Source of the DNA: Candidatus Baltobacteraceae bacterium
GTDB lineage: Bacteria; Vulcanimicrobiota; Vulcanimicrobiia; Vulcanimicrobiales; Vulcanimicrobiaceae
Length of the DNA stretch: 52,225 nt
Reading direction: 5' to 3'
Assembly (NCBI GenBank): GCA_035502855.1
Contig: DATJTX010000017.1
Location: 1 to 52,225, forward strand
How positions within the stretch are numbered: the first letter of the stretch is position 1; each line of letters starts with the position of its first letter. Both the position numbers and the translations under genes were made by a program. This document shows, one piece after another, positions 1-6,573 of this stretch. Under the pieces are notes generated by a model that did no database searches, had not been told where the DNA came from, and saw nothing but the letters and a program-made list of their open reading frames with translations.

Positions 1-567
1 CTTGAGGCATTGCGAGACTATCACACGCCCGCTGCACTGATCACGCGCTCGCCTCTCGTGATTCGTGACATTGACGTCTTACAGCAGCTCTCGCTCGTCG
101 CCGGCGCTAGCGTCTCGGTTAGCATCGCTACCTTAGACGAAACGTTGGCTCGCGACATCGAGCCCACTGTCGCACCACCTCACCAGCGCCTTCGCGCTGT
201 CAGAATGCTCTCCGACGCCGGCATCCGAGTAAACGTAGCCCTTGCACCAATTCTCCCACGAATCTCCGATTCACCGGAGAACATAACGGCCGTTGTCCAC
301 GCAGCGCGAGCGGCTGGTGCCTCCAGCGTGTGGCACAACACGCTCCATCTGCACGACGTTACGCGCGATGCATTTTTCGGTTATCTGCGCGAGCGAAGGC
401 CCGAGTTACTTGCAGAATATGCCTCGCTTTACCGCGGTAAATATGCTCCAGGTGACGTAGCTGCTGCCGTTGATAAACGAGTAAAAGAAGCGCTTTCGTC
501 CTCGCCTCGCCGAGGCTTAACGACGATCCAATCGCGAGCGCCCCTGCAGATCAGTCTGCTGGAATAG
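1..567 (+). CDS. Radical SAM protein (Rv2578c/SplB-like), C-terminal part, copy A
   Basis: The reading frame is open from the first base, so the gene starts upstream of the window. The visible 188 residues (LEALRDYHTPAALITRSP..., SIATLDETLARDIEPTVAPP, LRAVRMLSDAGI, VWHNTLHLHDVTRDAFFGYL) are the C-terminal half of a radical SAM protein of the Rv2578c/spore-photoproduct-lyase-like group. The CxxxCxxC cluster motif is outside the window. By eye it is about two-thirds identical to the copy at 4981-5802, but its codons are less GC-rich, like those of the Mg2+ genes that follow. I infer it is the 3' half carried by an inserted island; the substrate of this subfamily is unknown to me. Confidence 0.85.
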   Translation, partial: LEALRDYHTPAALITRSPLVIRDIDVLQQLSLVAGASVSVSIATLDETLARDIEPTVAPPHQRLRAVRMLSDAGIRVNVALAPILPRISDSPENITAVVHAARAAGASSVWHNTLHLHDVTRDAFFGYLRERRPELLAEYASLYRGKYAPGDVAAAVDKRVKEALSSSPRRGLTTIQSRAPLQISLLE

Positions 568-582
568 CGCATGATTTAGGCG

Positions 583-604
583 AGCCAAATCGACAGTTTT
601 GGCT
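583..604 (+). terminator. Possible weak terminator hairpin after copy A
   Basis: AGCCAAA pairs with TTTGGCT across a short loop, 16 bases after the copy A stop codon. There is no long T-run, so termination is only possible. Confidence 0.3.
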
Positions 605-631
605 TGACAACGCTGCCCGGGCGAGTATGCT
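604..631 (+). promoter_or_regulatory. Sigma70-type promoter of the M-box/Mg2+ transport unit
   Basis: A perfect -35 box TTGACA (604-609) is followed after 16 bases by TATGCT (626-631). Predicted initiation near 638 falls just before the first conserved M-box base, which supports the assignment. Confidence 0.65.
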
Positions 632-639
632 TGTCGAGG

Positions 640-805
640 CTTCCTCGTTAGGTGAGGCGTCTGCACAAGAACAAGCCGCTGCCCAGAAAGGTCGAGAGAC
701 CCCAACGGGTTGACCAGATTCCGCCGAATCAAGGCGGAATCTAACGCGGCTGAGACCTTCGGGCCTCTACGGTGTGCAGTGCTAAAGCTCTACAGTGAGG
801 AGAGA
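640..805 (+). promoter_or_regulatory. M-box (ykoK leader) Mg2+ riboswitch
   Basis: The sequence carries the hallmark M-box blocks in order: TCGTTAGGTGAGGC near 644, CCGCTGCCCAGAAA near 680, a GGTCGAGAGACC hairpin followed by CCAACGGGT, a helix built from ATTCCGCC and GGCGGAAT, GCGGCTGAGACC, and the 3' block GTGCTAAAGCTCTACAG (about 779-795). These match my recollection of the ykoK/M-box consensus. M-box RNAs bind Mg2+ and usually stop transcription of Mg2+ transporter genes when Mg2+ is plentiful. Here it sits between a promoter and an intrinsic terminator, upstream of an Nramp-related Mg2+ transporter gene. Confidence 0.93.
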
Positions 806-837
806 TTCCGCGGCCTGGCCGCGCGAGTGTTTCTTGA

Positions 838-876
838 CTGTTGCCTGCGAGGACGTATGCGACAGTTTTTTATTTT
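838..876 (+). terminator. Riboswitch expression-platform terminator
   Basis: CTGTTGC (838-844) pairs perfectly with GCGACAG (859-865), directly followed by TTTTTTATTTTT. A GC-rich hairpin at 809-823 precedes it. This is the expected transcription-off structure of an M-box. Confidence 0.85.
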
Positions 877-1011
877 TGAGAGGGGGTGATGTCAAGCCAT
901 GGACGATGGACCGAGTAGTCGATCTAGCCGCAGGCTCGCAATGAGCCGTTTAATCCTGCCGTGCCCGTCTGTTTGGCGCGGCAAACCGTAACTTTTTAGG
1001 AGAGATGTGTC

Positions 1012-1155
1012 ATGAAGAAAATCTTGGCGCCCTTGCTTCGCGCTGCCCTCATGCGCCTTAACGGCGCGAACGAAGTTCACAACGATCTGCTTCGAGCAAA
1101 TCAGTTCAGCGATCGCCCTCCGATTGGTGTCTACCGTGCCATCCTCGGAGGATAA
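1012..1155 (+). CDS. Short leader ORF upstream of the NRMT transporter (47 aa)
   Basis: An ATG follows a good ribosome binding site (AGGAGA near 999). The ORF encodes 47 residues beginning MKKILAPLLRAALMRLNG and ending YRAILGG. Its stop lies 4 bases before the transporter ATG at 1160, and the transporter's GGAGG site is inside its last codons, so translation would be coupled. It shows no clear membrane segment and I recognise no family. It could be a leader peptide or a small protein of the transporter operon. Existence is inferred from the ribosome site and spacing alone. Confidence 0.45.
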   Translation: MKKILAPLLRAALMRLNGANEVHNDLLRANQFSDRPPIGVYRAILGG

Positions 1156-1159
1156 GCCA

Positions 1160-2776
1160 ATGGCAACGATAGTAGACGGCGCGCACCTGGATACGATGCA
1201 TGCGGGCGATATTCGCGGAGCATTCGGTACGATTGCCAAGAATGATACTGGCTCGCGCAAGGGTCTATGGGCGAAGCTCGTGGCTTTCGCGGCAATCGTC
1301 GGCCCGGGACTCATCGTCATGGTCGGCGACAACGACGCAGGCGCATTCTCGACCTACACGCAGGCTGGACAAAACTACGGTACGACACTGTTGTGGACCC
1401 TACTGCTATTGGTTCCCGTTCTCTTCGTAAACCAGGAGATGGTGCTGCGCCTTGGCGCCGTTACGCGCGTCGGCCACGCGAAACTCATCCTCGAGCGTTT
1501 TGGAAAGTTCTGGGGTGCTTTCAGCGTCATCGATCTGTTCATCCTCAACGCTCTAACGATCGTCACTGAATTCATCGGCATCAGCCTCGCGCTGGGCTAC
1601 TTCGGCGTCCCTAAGATTGCGGGCGTCGCCGTCGCGGCCGTGCTTGTCATGATGGGCGCGGCGACGGGAAGTTTTCGCCGCTTCGAGCGCTTTGCGATGT
1701 TGCTCTGCTTTGGAAGCCTGCTACTGATTCCGGTATTCGTGATGGTGCATGCGCCGATCGGGCAGTCAACACGTGACTTTCTAATACCGAGCATGCCGAG
1801 AGACTCGGACCTAGGAGTCGTCATGCTGCTCATTATCGGCATCGTCGGGACCACGGTAGCGCCGTGGCAGCTATTCTTCCAGCAGAGCTATGTCATCGAC
1901 AAGCGCATCACCACGCGCTGGCTCAACTACGAACGTTGGGACCTGGCTCTCGGCATTGTTTTCGTCGTGCTCGGCGCGTTCGCGATGTTCTCGTTTACTG
2001 CGGCCACGTTTGCGGGCCACAAGGAATTCGGCAATTTCCAGGACGCCGGCGCGGTTGCCGCGGGAATCGCGCACTACGTCGGGCGCCTCCCAGGCGATCT
2101 CTTCGCACTCGCCCTCCTGGACGCGGCGATTATTGGGGCCGCAGCGGTTTCGCTATCGACAGCCTATGCCATTGGCGACGTGATGTCGCTAAACCATTCG
2201 TTGCATCGCAAAGTCGGCGACGCGCCGGTCTTCTATCTCGTCTATGCGGGACTGATTGTTGTTGCGGCAACGATCGTGCTCATTCCCGGGAGCCCGCTCG
2301 GACTCTTGACGAACGCCGTACAGGTACTCGCGGGTGTGCTATTGCCGAGCGCGACCGTCTTCTTGCTACTGCTCTCCAATGACAAGGCGGTGCTGGGTCC
2401 TTGGGCAAACACGCGCCGTACGAACATCTTCACCGGCGTCGTTATCGCTGCATTGGTGATGCTCTCGGTAGTCCTCACCGCTGCAACGGTCTTCCCATCG
2501 ATCGGCACCATTCAGATTCTTTGGATTCTCGGCGTGGGAGCGATTCTAGCCGTTATTGCCGGCTTTTGGATGGCGTTCGTGCCAGGTGACATCGACTACA
2601 CGTCATTCGACCGTTCGCAGCGCCATCAGTGGCAGATGCCTTCGCTTAGCTCTCTCCCAAAGGTTCGCTTAAGTCTTGCTAACCGCTTTTGGCTTATCCT
2701 ACTAAGGGCATATCTGATTCTCGCCGTCGGGCTCGTGGTGTTCCGCGTTGCTCTCCTCGCGCTGCACAAAGGATAG
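1160..2776 (+). CDS. Nramp-related Mg2+ transporter (NRMT/NMgt-like)
   Basis: A 538-residue polytopic membrane protein of the Nramp superfamily. The ATG at 1160 is chosen because GGAGG lies 8 bases upstream; the frame is open from a TTG at 1124. TM1 reads GPGLIVMVGDNDAG (D57, N58, D59), not the DPGN of Mn2+/Fe2+ Nramps. TM6 reads GTTVAPWQLFFQQS, lacking the metal-binding methionine of MPH. Both changes are typical of the Nramp-related Mg2+ transporters described in Clostridium and Eggerthella. The upstream M-box independently points to Mg2+ rather than Mn2+. Downstream genes (porin, MgtC) read in the same direction with an 8-base gap or less, suggesting one Mg2+-controlled operon. Automated annotation would probably call it MntH. 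Confidence 0.88.
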   Translation: MATIVDGAHLDTMHAGDIRGAFGTIAKNDTGSRKGLWAKLVAFAAIVGPGLIVMVGDNDAGAFSTYTQAGQNYGTTLLWTLLLLVPVLFVNQEMVLRLGAVTRVGHAKLILERFGKFWGAFSVIDLFILNALTIVTEFIGISLALGYFGVPKIAGVAVAAVLVMMGAATGSFRRFERFAMLLCFGSLLLIPVFVMVHAPIGQSTRDFLIPSMPRDSDLGVVMLLIIGIVGTTVAPWQLFFQQSYVIDKRITTRWLNYERWDLALGIVFVVLGAFAMFSFTAATFAGHKEFGNFQDAGAVAAGIAHYVGRLPGDLFALALLDAAIIGAAAVSLSTAYAIGDVMSLNHSLHRKVGDAPVFYLVYAGLIVVAATIVLIPGSPLGLLTNAVQVLAGVLLPSATVFLLLLSNDKAVLGPWANTRRTNIFTGVVIAALVMLSVVLTAATVFPSIGTIQILWILGVGAILAVIAGFWMAFVPGDIDYTSFDRSQRHQWQMPSLSSLPKVRLSLANRFWLILLRAYLILAVGLVVFRVALLALHKG

Positions 2777-2783
2777 CGGGCCA

Positions 2784-4115
2784 ATGTTCTTCGCCGTTCT
2801 TTTGACGACCATCGGCGCAGCTATACCGGCGGTACCCATTCCAACGCCAAAAACGACCCCAACGCCGGCACCCGCTCGTTGGAGCGTACACTGGCAGGCA
2901 ACCAACACACAGCAGTACCATGGGGCCTTCCCCGCCGCGTACTCCGGCGCCAACAGCCTTTCGAATATGCCCGATACGCAGAAAACCTTTTCGTCGACGA
3001 TCTATTTGGGTTACCGTCTCTGGAAAGGCGCTGAGGCATTTTATAACGAGGACATCGACCAGGGCTTCGGCTTCGGCAGTACGCTCGGTCTTGCGGGCTT
3101 CTCGAGTGGCGAGGCATACAAGGTCGGTGCCTCACGTCCGTACGAGCGTGCGCACCAGTACTTCATCACTCAGACTTTCAATGAGGGCGGTGGCACACAG
3201 TCGGTCGATTCGGGACAAAATGTCATTGCCGGATCTCAAGACGTACGGAACATCACCCTTACTGGGGGGAAGTTCTCCGTCGTAAATATCTTTGACAACA
3301 ATGTCTATGCCCACGACCCACGCAATGATTTTTTGAATTGGTCGGTCGTCGATATGGGAGCATTCGATTACGCCGCCGACGCCTGGGGTTACACCTACGG
3401 GCTAGCGGCTTCGATCAACCGCGCGCAATCGGCCTTCACCGTTGGTCTCTTTCAACTGTCCAAGACGCCGAACACGACGGTCATCGAGAGGGTCCCATTT
3501 CTTCAGTATTCGCCAGTGTTGGAGTATGATCGCAATATGTCGCTCTTCGGCGGACATCCGGGAAAATTTCGCTTCTTGACCTACGGCGACTACGGATACA
3601 TGGCGCCACTAGCGGATACGATCTCATATGCCGCGGCTTCTGGCACGACGCCAAACCCGCTGTTGTTCCGTCAAAATCGCCACTGGAAGATCGGCGAAGG
3701 GGTCAATATCGAGCAAGAGCTCGCGCCCCACGTAGGCGCCTTCCTACGCTTGAGCGCAGACAACGGCTCGTATGAAGCGTTCGATTTCACCGAGATCGAC
3801 CGTTCGGCGGAACTTGGCCTTTCGGTCGACGGGACACCGTGGCATCGACCGAATGATACCGTGGGAATTGCCGCCGTCCAGAATTCGATATCCGCCGTTC
3901 GGCAACAGTATTTAGCAGACGGTGGTCTTGGAATCCTGATCGGCGACGGTGGACTATCATATGGACCCGAAAGCGTTCTCGAAACCTACTATAGATTCAT
4001 GATCTTCAAGGGGTTCTCGCTCAAGGGCGATTACCAACGCGTCGTTAACCCGGCGTACAACACGGTGCGCGGCCCCGTATCAATTTACACGCTCCAATTT
4101 CACTATCAGATCTAG
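2784..4115 (+). CDS. OprB-family carbohydrate-selective-type porin
   Basis: 443 residues from ATG 2784, whose ribosome site AAAGGA overlaps the end of the transporter gene. An N-terminal signal peptide (MFFAVLLTTIGAAIPA) is followed by a proline/threonine-rich linker. The body has OprB-like landmarks: W..HWQATNTQQYHGAF, YSGANSL, TIYLGYRLWKGAEAFYN, GFGFGSTLGLAGFSSGEAYKVG. It ends YTLQFHYQI, an aromatic-ending beta-strand typical of outer-membrane barrels. OprB porins usually pass sugars. Placed between an Mg2+ transporter and MgtC under an M-box, a role in Mg2+ passage across the outer membrane is inferred and not known for the family. Confidence 0.85.
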   Translation: MFFAVLLTTIGAAIPAVPIPTPKTTPTPAPARWSVHWQATNTQQYHGAFPAAYSGANSLSNMPDTQKTFSSTIYLGYRLWKGAEAFYNEDIDQGFGFGSTLGLAGFSSGEAYKVGASRPYERAHQYFITQTFNEGGGTQSVDSGQNVIAGSQDVRNITLTGGKFSVVNIFDNNVYAHDPRNDFLNWSVVDMGAFDYAADAWGYTYGLAASINRAQSAFTVGLFQLSKTPNTTVIERVPFLQYSPVLEYDRNMSLFGGHPGKFRFLTYGDYGYMAPLADTISYAAASGTTPNPLLFRQNRHWKIGEGVNIEQELAPHVGAFLRLSADNGSYEAFDFTEIDRSAELGLSVDGTPWHRPNDTVGIAAVQNSISAVRQQYLADGGLGILIGDGGLSYGPESVLETYYRFMIFKGFSLKGDYQRVVNPAYNTVRGPVSIYTLQFHYQI

Positions 4116-4125
4116 GTGGGATGCT

Positions 4126-4236
4126 ATGTTTGACAAGCGCGAACGGATGCAGCTCATCGCTCTGCTCGTCTATGGAGCGATCCTCATCGTCGGAGGTATC
4201 GTCGTGGTGCTTCGCTTCATAAGGGGAAGATTTTGA
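4126..4236 (+). CDS. 36-aa single-pass membrane peptide next to mgtC
   Basis: ATG 4126 opens a 36-residue ORF beginning MFDKRERMQLIALLVYG. A charged N-terminus is followed by one hydrophobic helix (about residues 9-29) and a basic end (RFIRGRF). The preceding bases include AGGTGGG at 4114-4120 as a possible ribosome site, and its stop TGA overlaps the TTG start of mgtC. Position and size recall small Mg2+-regulatory membrane peptides such as MgtR and MgtS, but no sequence similarity is claimed. It may modulate MgtC or the transporter. Confidence 0.55.
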   Translation: MFDKRERMQLIALLVYGAILIVGGIVVVLRFIRGRF

Positions 4237-4970
4237 CTAACGGCATGCCAGCCACCGAGCTCTTCGCCCTGCATGTCTTTGTCGCACTGCTGCTGGGCGT
4301 CGTGATCGGCCTCGAACGGCAATGGCGCCAACGCATGGCCGGCCTTCGTACAAATGCGTTGGTCGCTTTGGGCGCTGCGCTTTTTTCATCCATATCGATC
4401 CTGATGAACGCCGGAACAAACCCTACGCAGGTAGCGGCGTACGTCGTCTCCGGGACGGGTTTTCTCGCCGGTGCTGTGATTTTCAAGGAAGGCTTCAGCG
4501 TACGAGGCCTAAATACGGCCGCGACACTGTGGGCAACAGCTGCCGTGGGAACGCTTTGCGGTTCCGGGTTTCTTTCGGAGGCAACGATTGGCGCTGTTGC
4601 CGTGCTCGCGGCGAACGTTCTCCTTCGCCCGATTGTGCAACGGATTAACCGTCAGCCCTTCGGTCAGACCGAACTGTCGCAAGCCTATGAAATCACGGTG
4701 AGCTGCTCGGGCGCACATGAGGAAACCGTGCGCGCCGACGTGCTTGCCCAAATTCGGGTGACAACATTGCTCTTGCGCTCGTTAGAAAGCCGCAATCTTC
4801 AAGATGATCACGTTGTCGTTAAGGCGGTCGTCATTGCTAGCGACCGCGCCGACACGAAGCTCGAGCGCATTGTCGGACGCCTCAGCCTTGATCCGAAGAT
4901 CGTCGCCGCGAGCTGGCGTATGGCGGCCGTTTCCGACGACGAAACCCTGGAGTCGGCGCCCGAGGGGTGA
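4233..4970 (+). CDS. mgtC: MgtC/SapB family membrane protein
   Basis: 245 residues. The N-terminal half carries the MgtC signature FVALLLGVVIGLERQWRQRMAGLRTNALVALGAALF (quoted in part: GLERQWRQRMAGLRTNALV), then further hydrophobic segments and a soluble C-terminal domain ending about residue 235. TTG 4233 is preferred because AGGGGA lies 5 bases upstream; ATG 4245 is an alternative. MgtC proteins are tied to growth under low Mg2+ and inhibit F-type ATP synthase in Salmonella. It is the last gene of the M-box unit and ends within 30 bases of the remnant of the right radical SAM copy. Confidence 0.9.
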   Translation: MTNGMPATELFALHVFVALLLGVVIGLERQWRQRMAGLRTNALVALGAALFSSISILMNAGTNPTQVAAYVVSGTGFLAGAVIFKEGFSVRGLNTAATLWATAAVGTLCGSGFLSEATIGAVAVLAANVLLRPIVQRINRQPFGQTELSQAYEITVSCSGAHEETVRADVLAQIRVTTLLLRSLESRNLQDDHVVVKAVVIASDRADTKLERIVGRLSLDPKIVAASWRMAAVSDDETLESAPEG

Positions 4971-4980
4971 CTCTTTTGAG

Positions 4981-5802
4981 AAACCTCATATACAGGAAAA
5001 ATGCGGCTGCTACCACCAGTGCGTGTTTTGCTACGCTCGCCGCACCCACTCATATCTGGAGGAAGACGGCGTCGCACGCTGGGGCAGCCGCCTCTACGTC
5101 AAGGTCAACGCGCCGGCCGTCGTGCGCACCGAGCTGGCGAAACGCGGCTGGAAGCGCGAGCCGGTGGCGATCGGAACGGTGACCGACCCGTATCAGCCGC
5201 TGGAGGGTCGTTACGGGATCACGCGCGGCATTCTCGAGGCGATGCGCGACTATCGCTCGCCGGCCAATCTGATCACCCGATCACCGCTGATCGTGCGTGA
5301 CGTCGACGTGCTCGCCGATCTCGCCCGGGTCGCGAGCACGCACGTTTCGATCAGCATTGCCACGCTCGATGAACGGATCGCGCGCGAGATCGAACCAACC
5401 GTGGCGCCGCCGCGCCAGCGCCTGCGCGCGGTGCGCATGCTGGCCGAAGCGGGCATTCACGTCAACGTTGCGCTCGCGCCGGTGCTGCCGCAAATCACCG
5501 ATACGCCCGAGTCGATCGACGCCGTCGTCAAAGCCGCGCGCGACGCCGGCGCCGCCAAGGTCTGGCATAACACCCTCTACTTGCATGACGTGACACGTGA
5601 CGCATTTTTTGGTTACCTGCGCGAGCACCGGCCGGAGCTGATCGCGCAGTACGCGCAGCTCTATCGCGGGACCTACGCGCCGCGCGCCGTCGCGGATCGA
5701 GTCGAAGAGGAAGTCCACGGTGCACTCGAGCGCAACCCGGCGCGAGCACTGCCGCGCATCCGCAGCGAAGCTACCGTCCAGCTCTCGCTCCTGTCACCCT
5801 GA
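4981..5802 (+). pseudogene. Radical SAM protein (Rv2578c-like) copy B, 5'-truncated
   Basis: The homologous part starts at the 4Fe-4S site: CYHQCVFCYARRTHSYLEEDG contains CxxxCxxC (Cys at codons 5008, 5020, 5029). It continues with LYVKVNAPAVV, EPVAIGTVTDPYQPLEGRYG and an intact C-terminus. The usual N-terminal region before the NPYxGC motif is missing: the codons read K-P-H-I-Q-E-K-C-G-C, as if NPYI-GC had been broken. The frame stays open back to 4804 only by running through mgtC in another frame. Codon use is GC-rich like the rest of the chromosome, so this is probably the native gene's 3' part, beheaded by the island. Expression of a shortened protein from a start near 5001 would still include the cysteines and is not excluded. 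Confidence 0.75.
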
Positions 5803-5869
5803 GCGTGTCGATTTTCCCTTCCCCCGTTCGACGTGTAGGTAGATCAACGCCCAACGATAAGGAGACCCT

Positions 5870-6232
5870 ATGCGATTCCTAGTCATGGTCAAAGCGACCG
5901 AAGCGAGCGAGGCCGGCGTGCTGCCCACGGCCGATGAGCTTGCGAAGATGGGGGCATTCAACGAAACCCTCGCGCGCGACGGCGTGCTGCTCGCGGCCGA
6001 GGGGCTGCAGCCCAGCGTAAAGGGCGCGCGCATCAGCTACGCCGGAGGCAAGCCGGCCGTGACCGACGGTCCCTTCACCGAAACGAAAGAACTGGTCGCC
6101 GGTTTTTGGATCCTCCAGGCGCGCTCGAAGGAAGAGCTCATCGAGCGCCTCTCGCGGTGTCCGTTTCAACGCGGCGAACAGGTCGAAATTCGCCAACTGT
6201 TCGAGCCCGAAGACCTTGCGGGGATTGCATGA
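5870..6232 (+). CDS. YCII-related (DGPF domain) protein
   Basis: 120 residues after an AAGGAG ribosome site. It begins MRFLVMVKATEASEAG and holds the diagnostic VTDGPFTETKELVAGFWIL block (YCII/DGPF domain). The role of such proteins is not firmly known; they are typical partners of ECF42-type sigma factors. Its stop overlaps the start of a second YCII protein, and a sigma factor gene follows, so the three form one operon. Confidence 0.9.
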   Translation: MRFLVMVKATEASEAGVLPTADELAKMGAFNETLARDGVLLAAEGLQPSVKGARISYAGGKPAVTDGPFTETKELVAGFWILQARSKEELIERLSRCPFQRGEQVEIRQLFEPEDLAGIA

Positions 6233-6573
6233 TGCGCGTCATCTCGATTTTCACGCACGAACCGTGGACGCAGCCGCCCGATCCCAAGATGATGGCGAAC
6301 ATGCAAGGCCTGATTCAAGAGATGATGGCGGCTGGGATACTAGTCGATACCGGCGGCGTTGCGCCGACCGGCGTGAGCTTGCGCGTCCGCAGCGGCGGCA
6401 CCGGTCCGGTCTCCGTCACCGACGGCCCCTTCACCGAGAGCAAAGAGATCGTCGGCGGCTACGCCCTGCTCAACGTGCGCGACCGCGATCACCTCATTGA
6501 AGTCACGCACCGCTTTCTCGACTGCGCCGGCGGCGGAACGTGCACGATTCACGAACTCGCGGACATGCCATAA
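6229..6573 (+). CDS. YCII-related (DGPF domain) protein, second copy
   Basis: 114 residues from ATG 6229 (ATGA overlap with the gene before; ATG 6232 also possible). It contains SVTDGPFTESKEIVGGYALLN, the same DGPF motif as its neighbour, with low identity elsewhere. The open frame extends back to 6106 inside the first YCII gene but the family start fits 6229. Adjacent YCII paralogues feeding into an ECF42 sigma gene are a familiar arrangement. Confidence 0.88.
   Translation: MMRVISIFTHEPWTQPPDPKMMANMQGLIQEMMAAGILVDTGGVAPTGVSLRVRSGGTGPVSVTDGPFTESKEIVGGYALLNVRDRDHLIEVTHRFLDCAGGGTCTIHELADMP

Noticed and set aside
640-1010. yybP-ykoY (Mn2+) riboswitch upstream of an Nramp gene
   Set aside because: The leader matches M-box blocks (TCGTTAGGTGAGGC, GTGCTAAAGCTCTAC) and not the yybP-ykoY core.
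2748-2783. Earlier start for the porin at 2748
   Set aside because: It overlaps the transporter's end; ATG 2784 has a ribosome site and gives a clean signal peptide.
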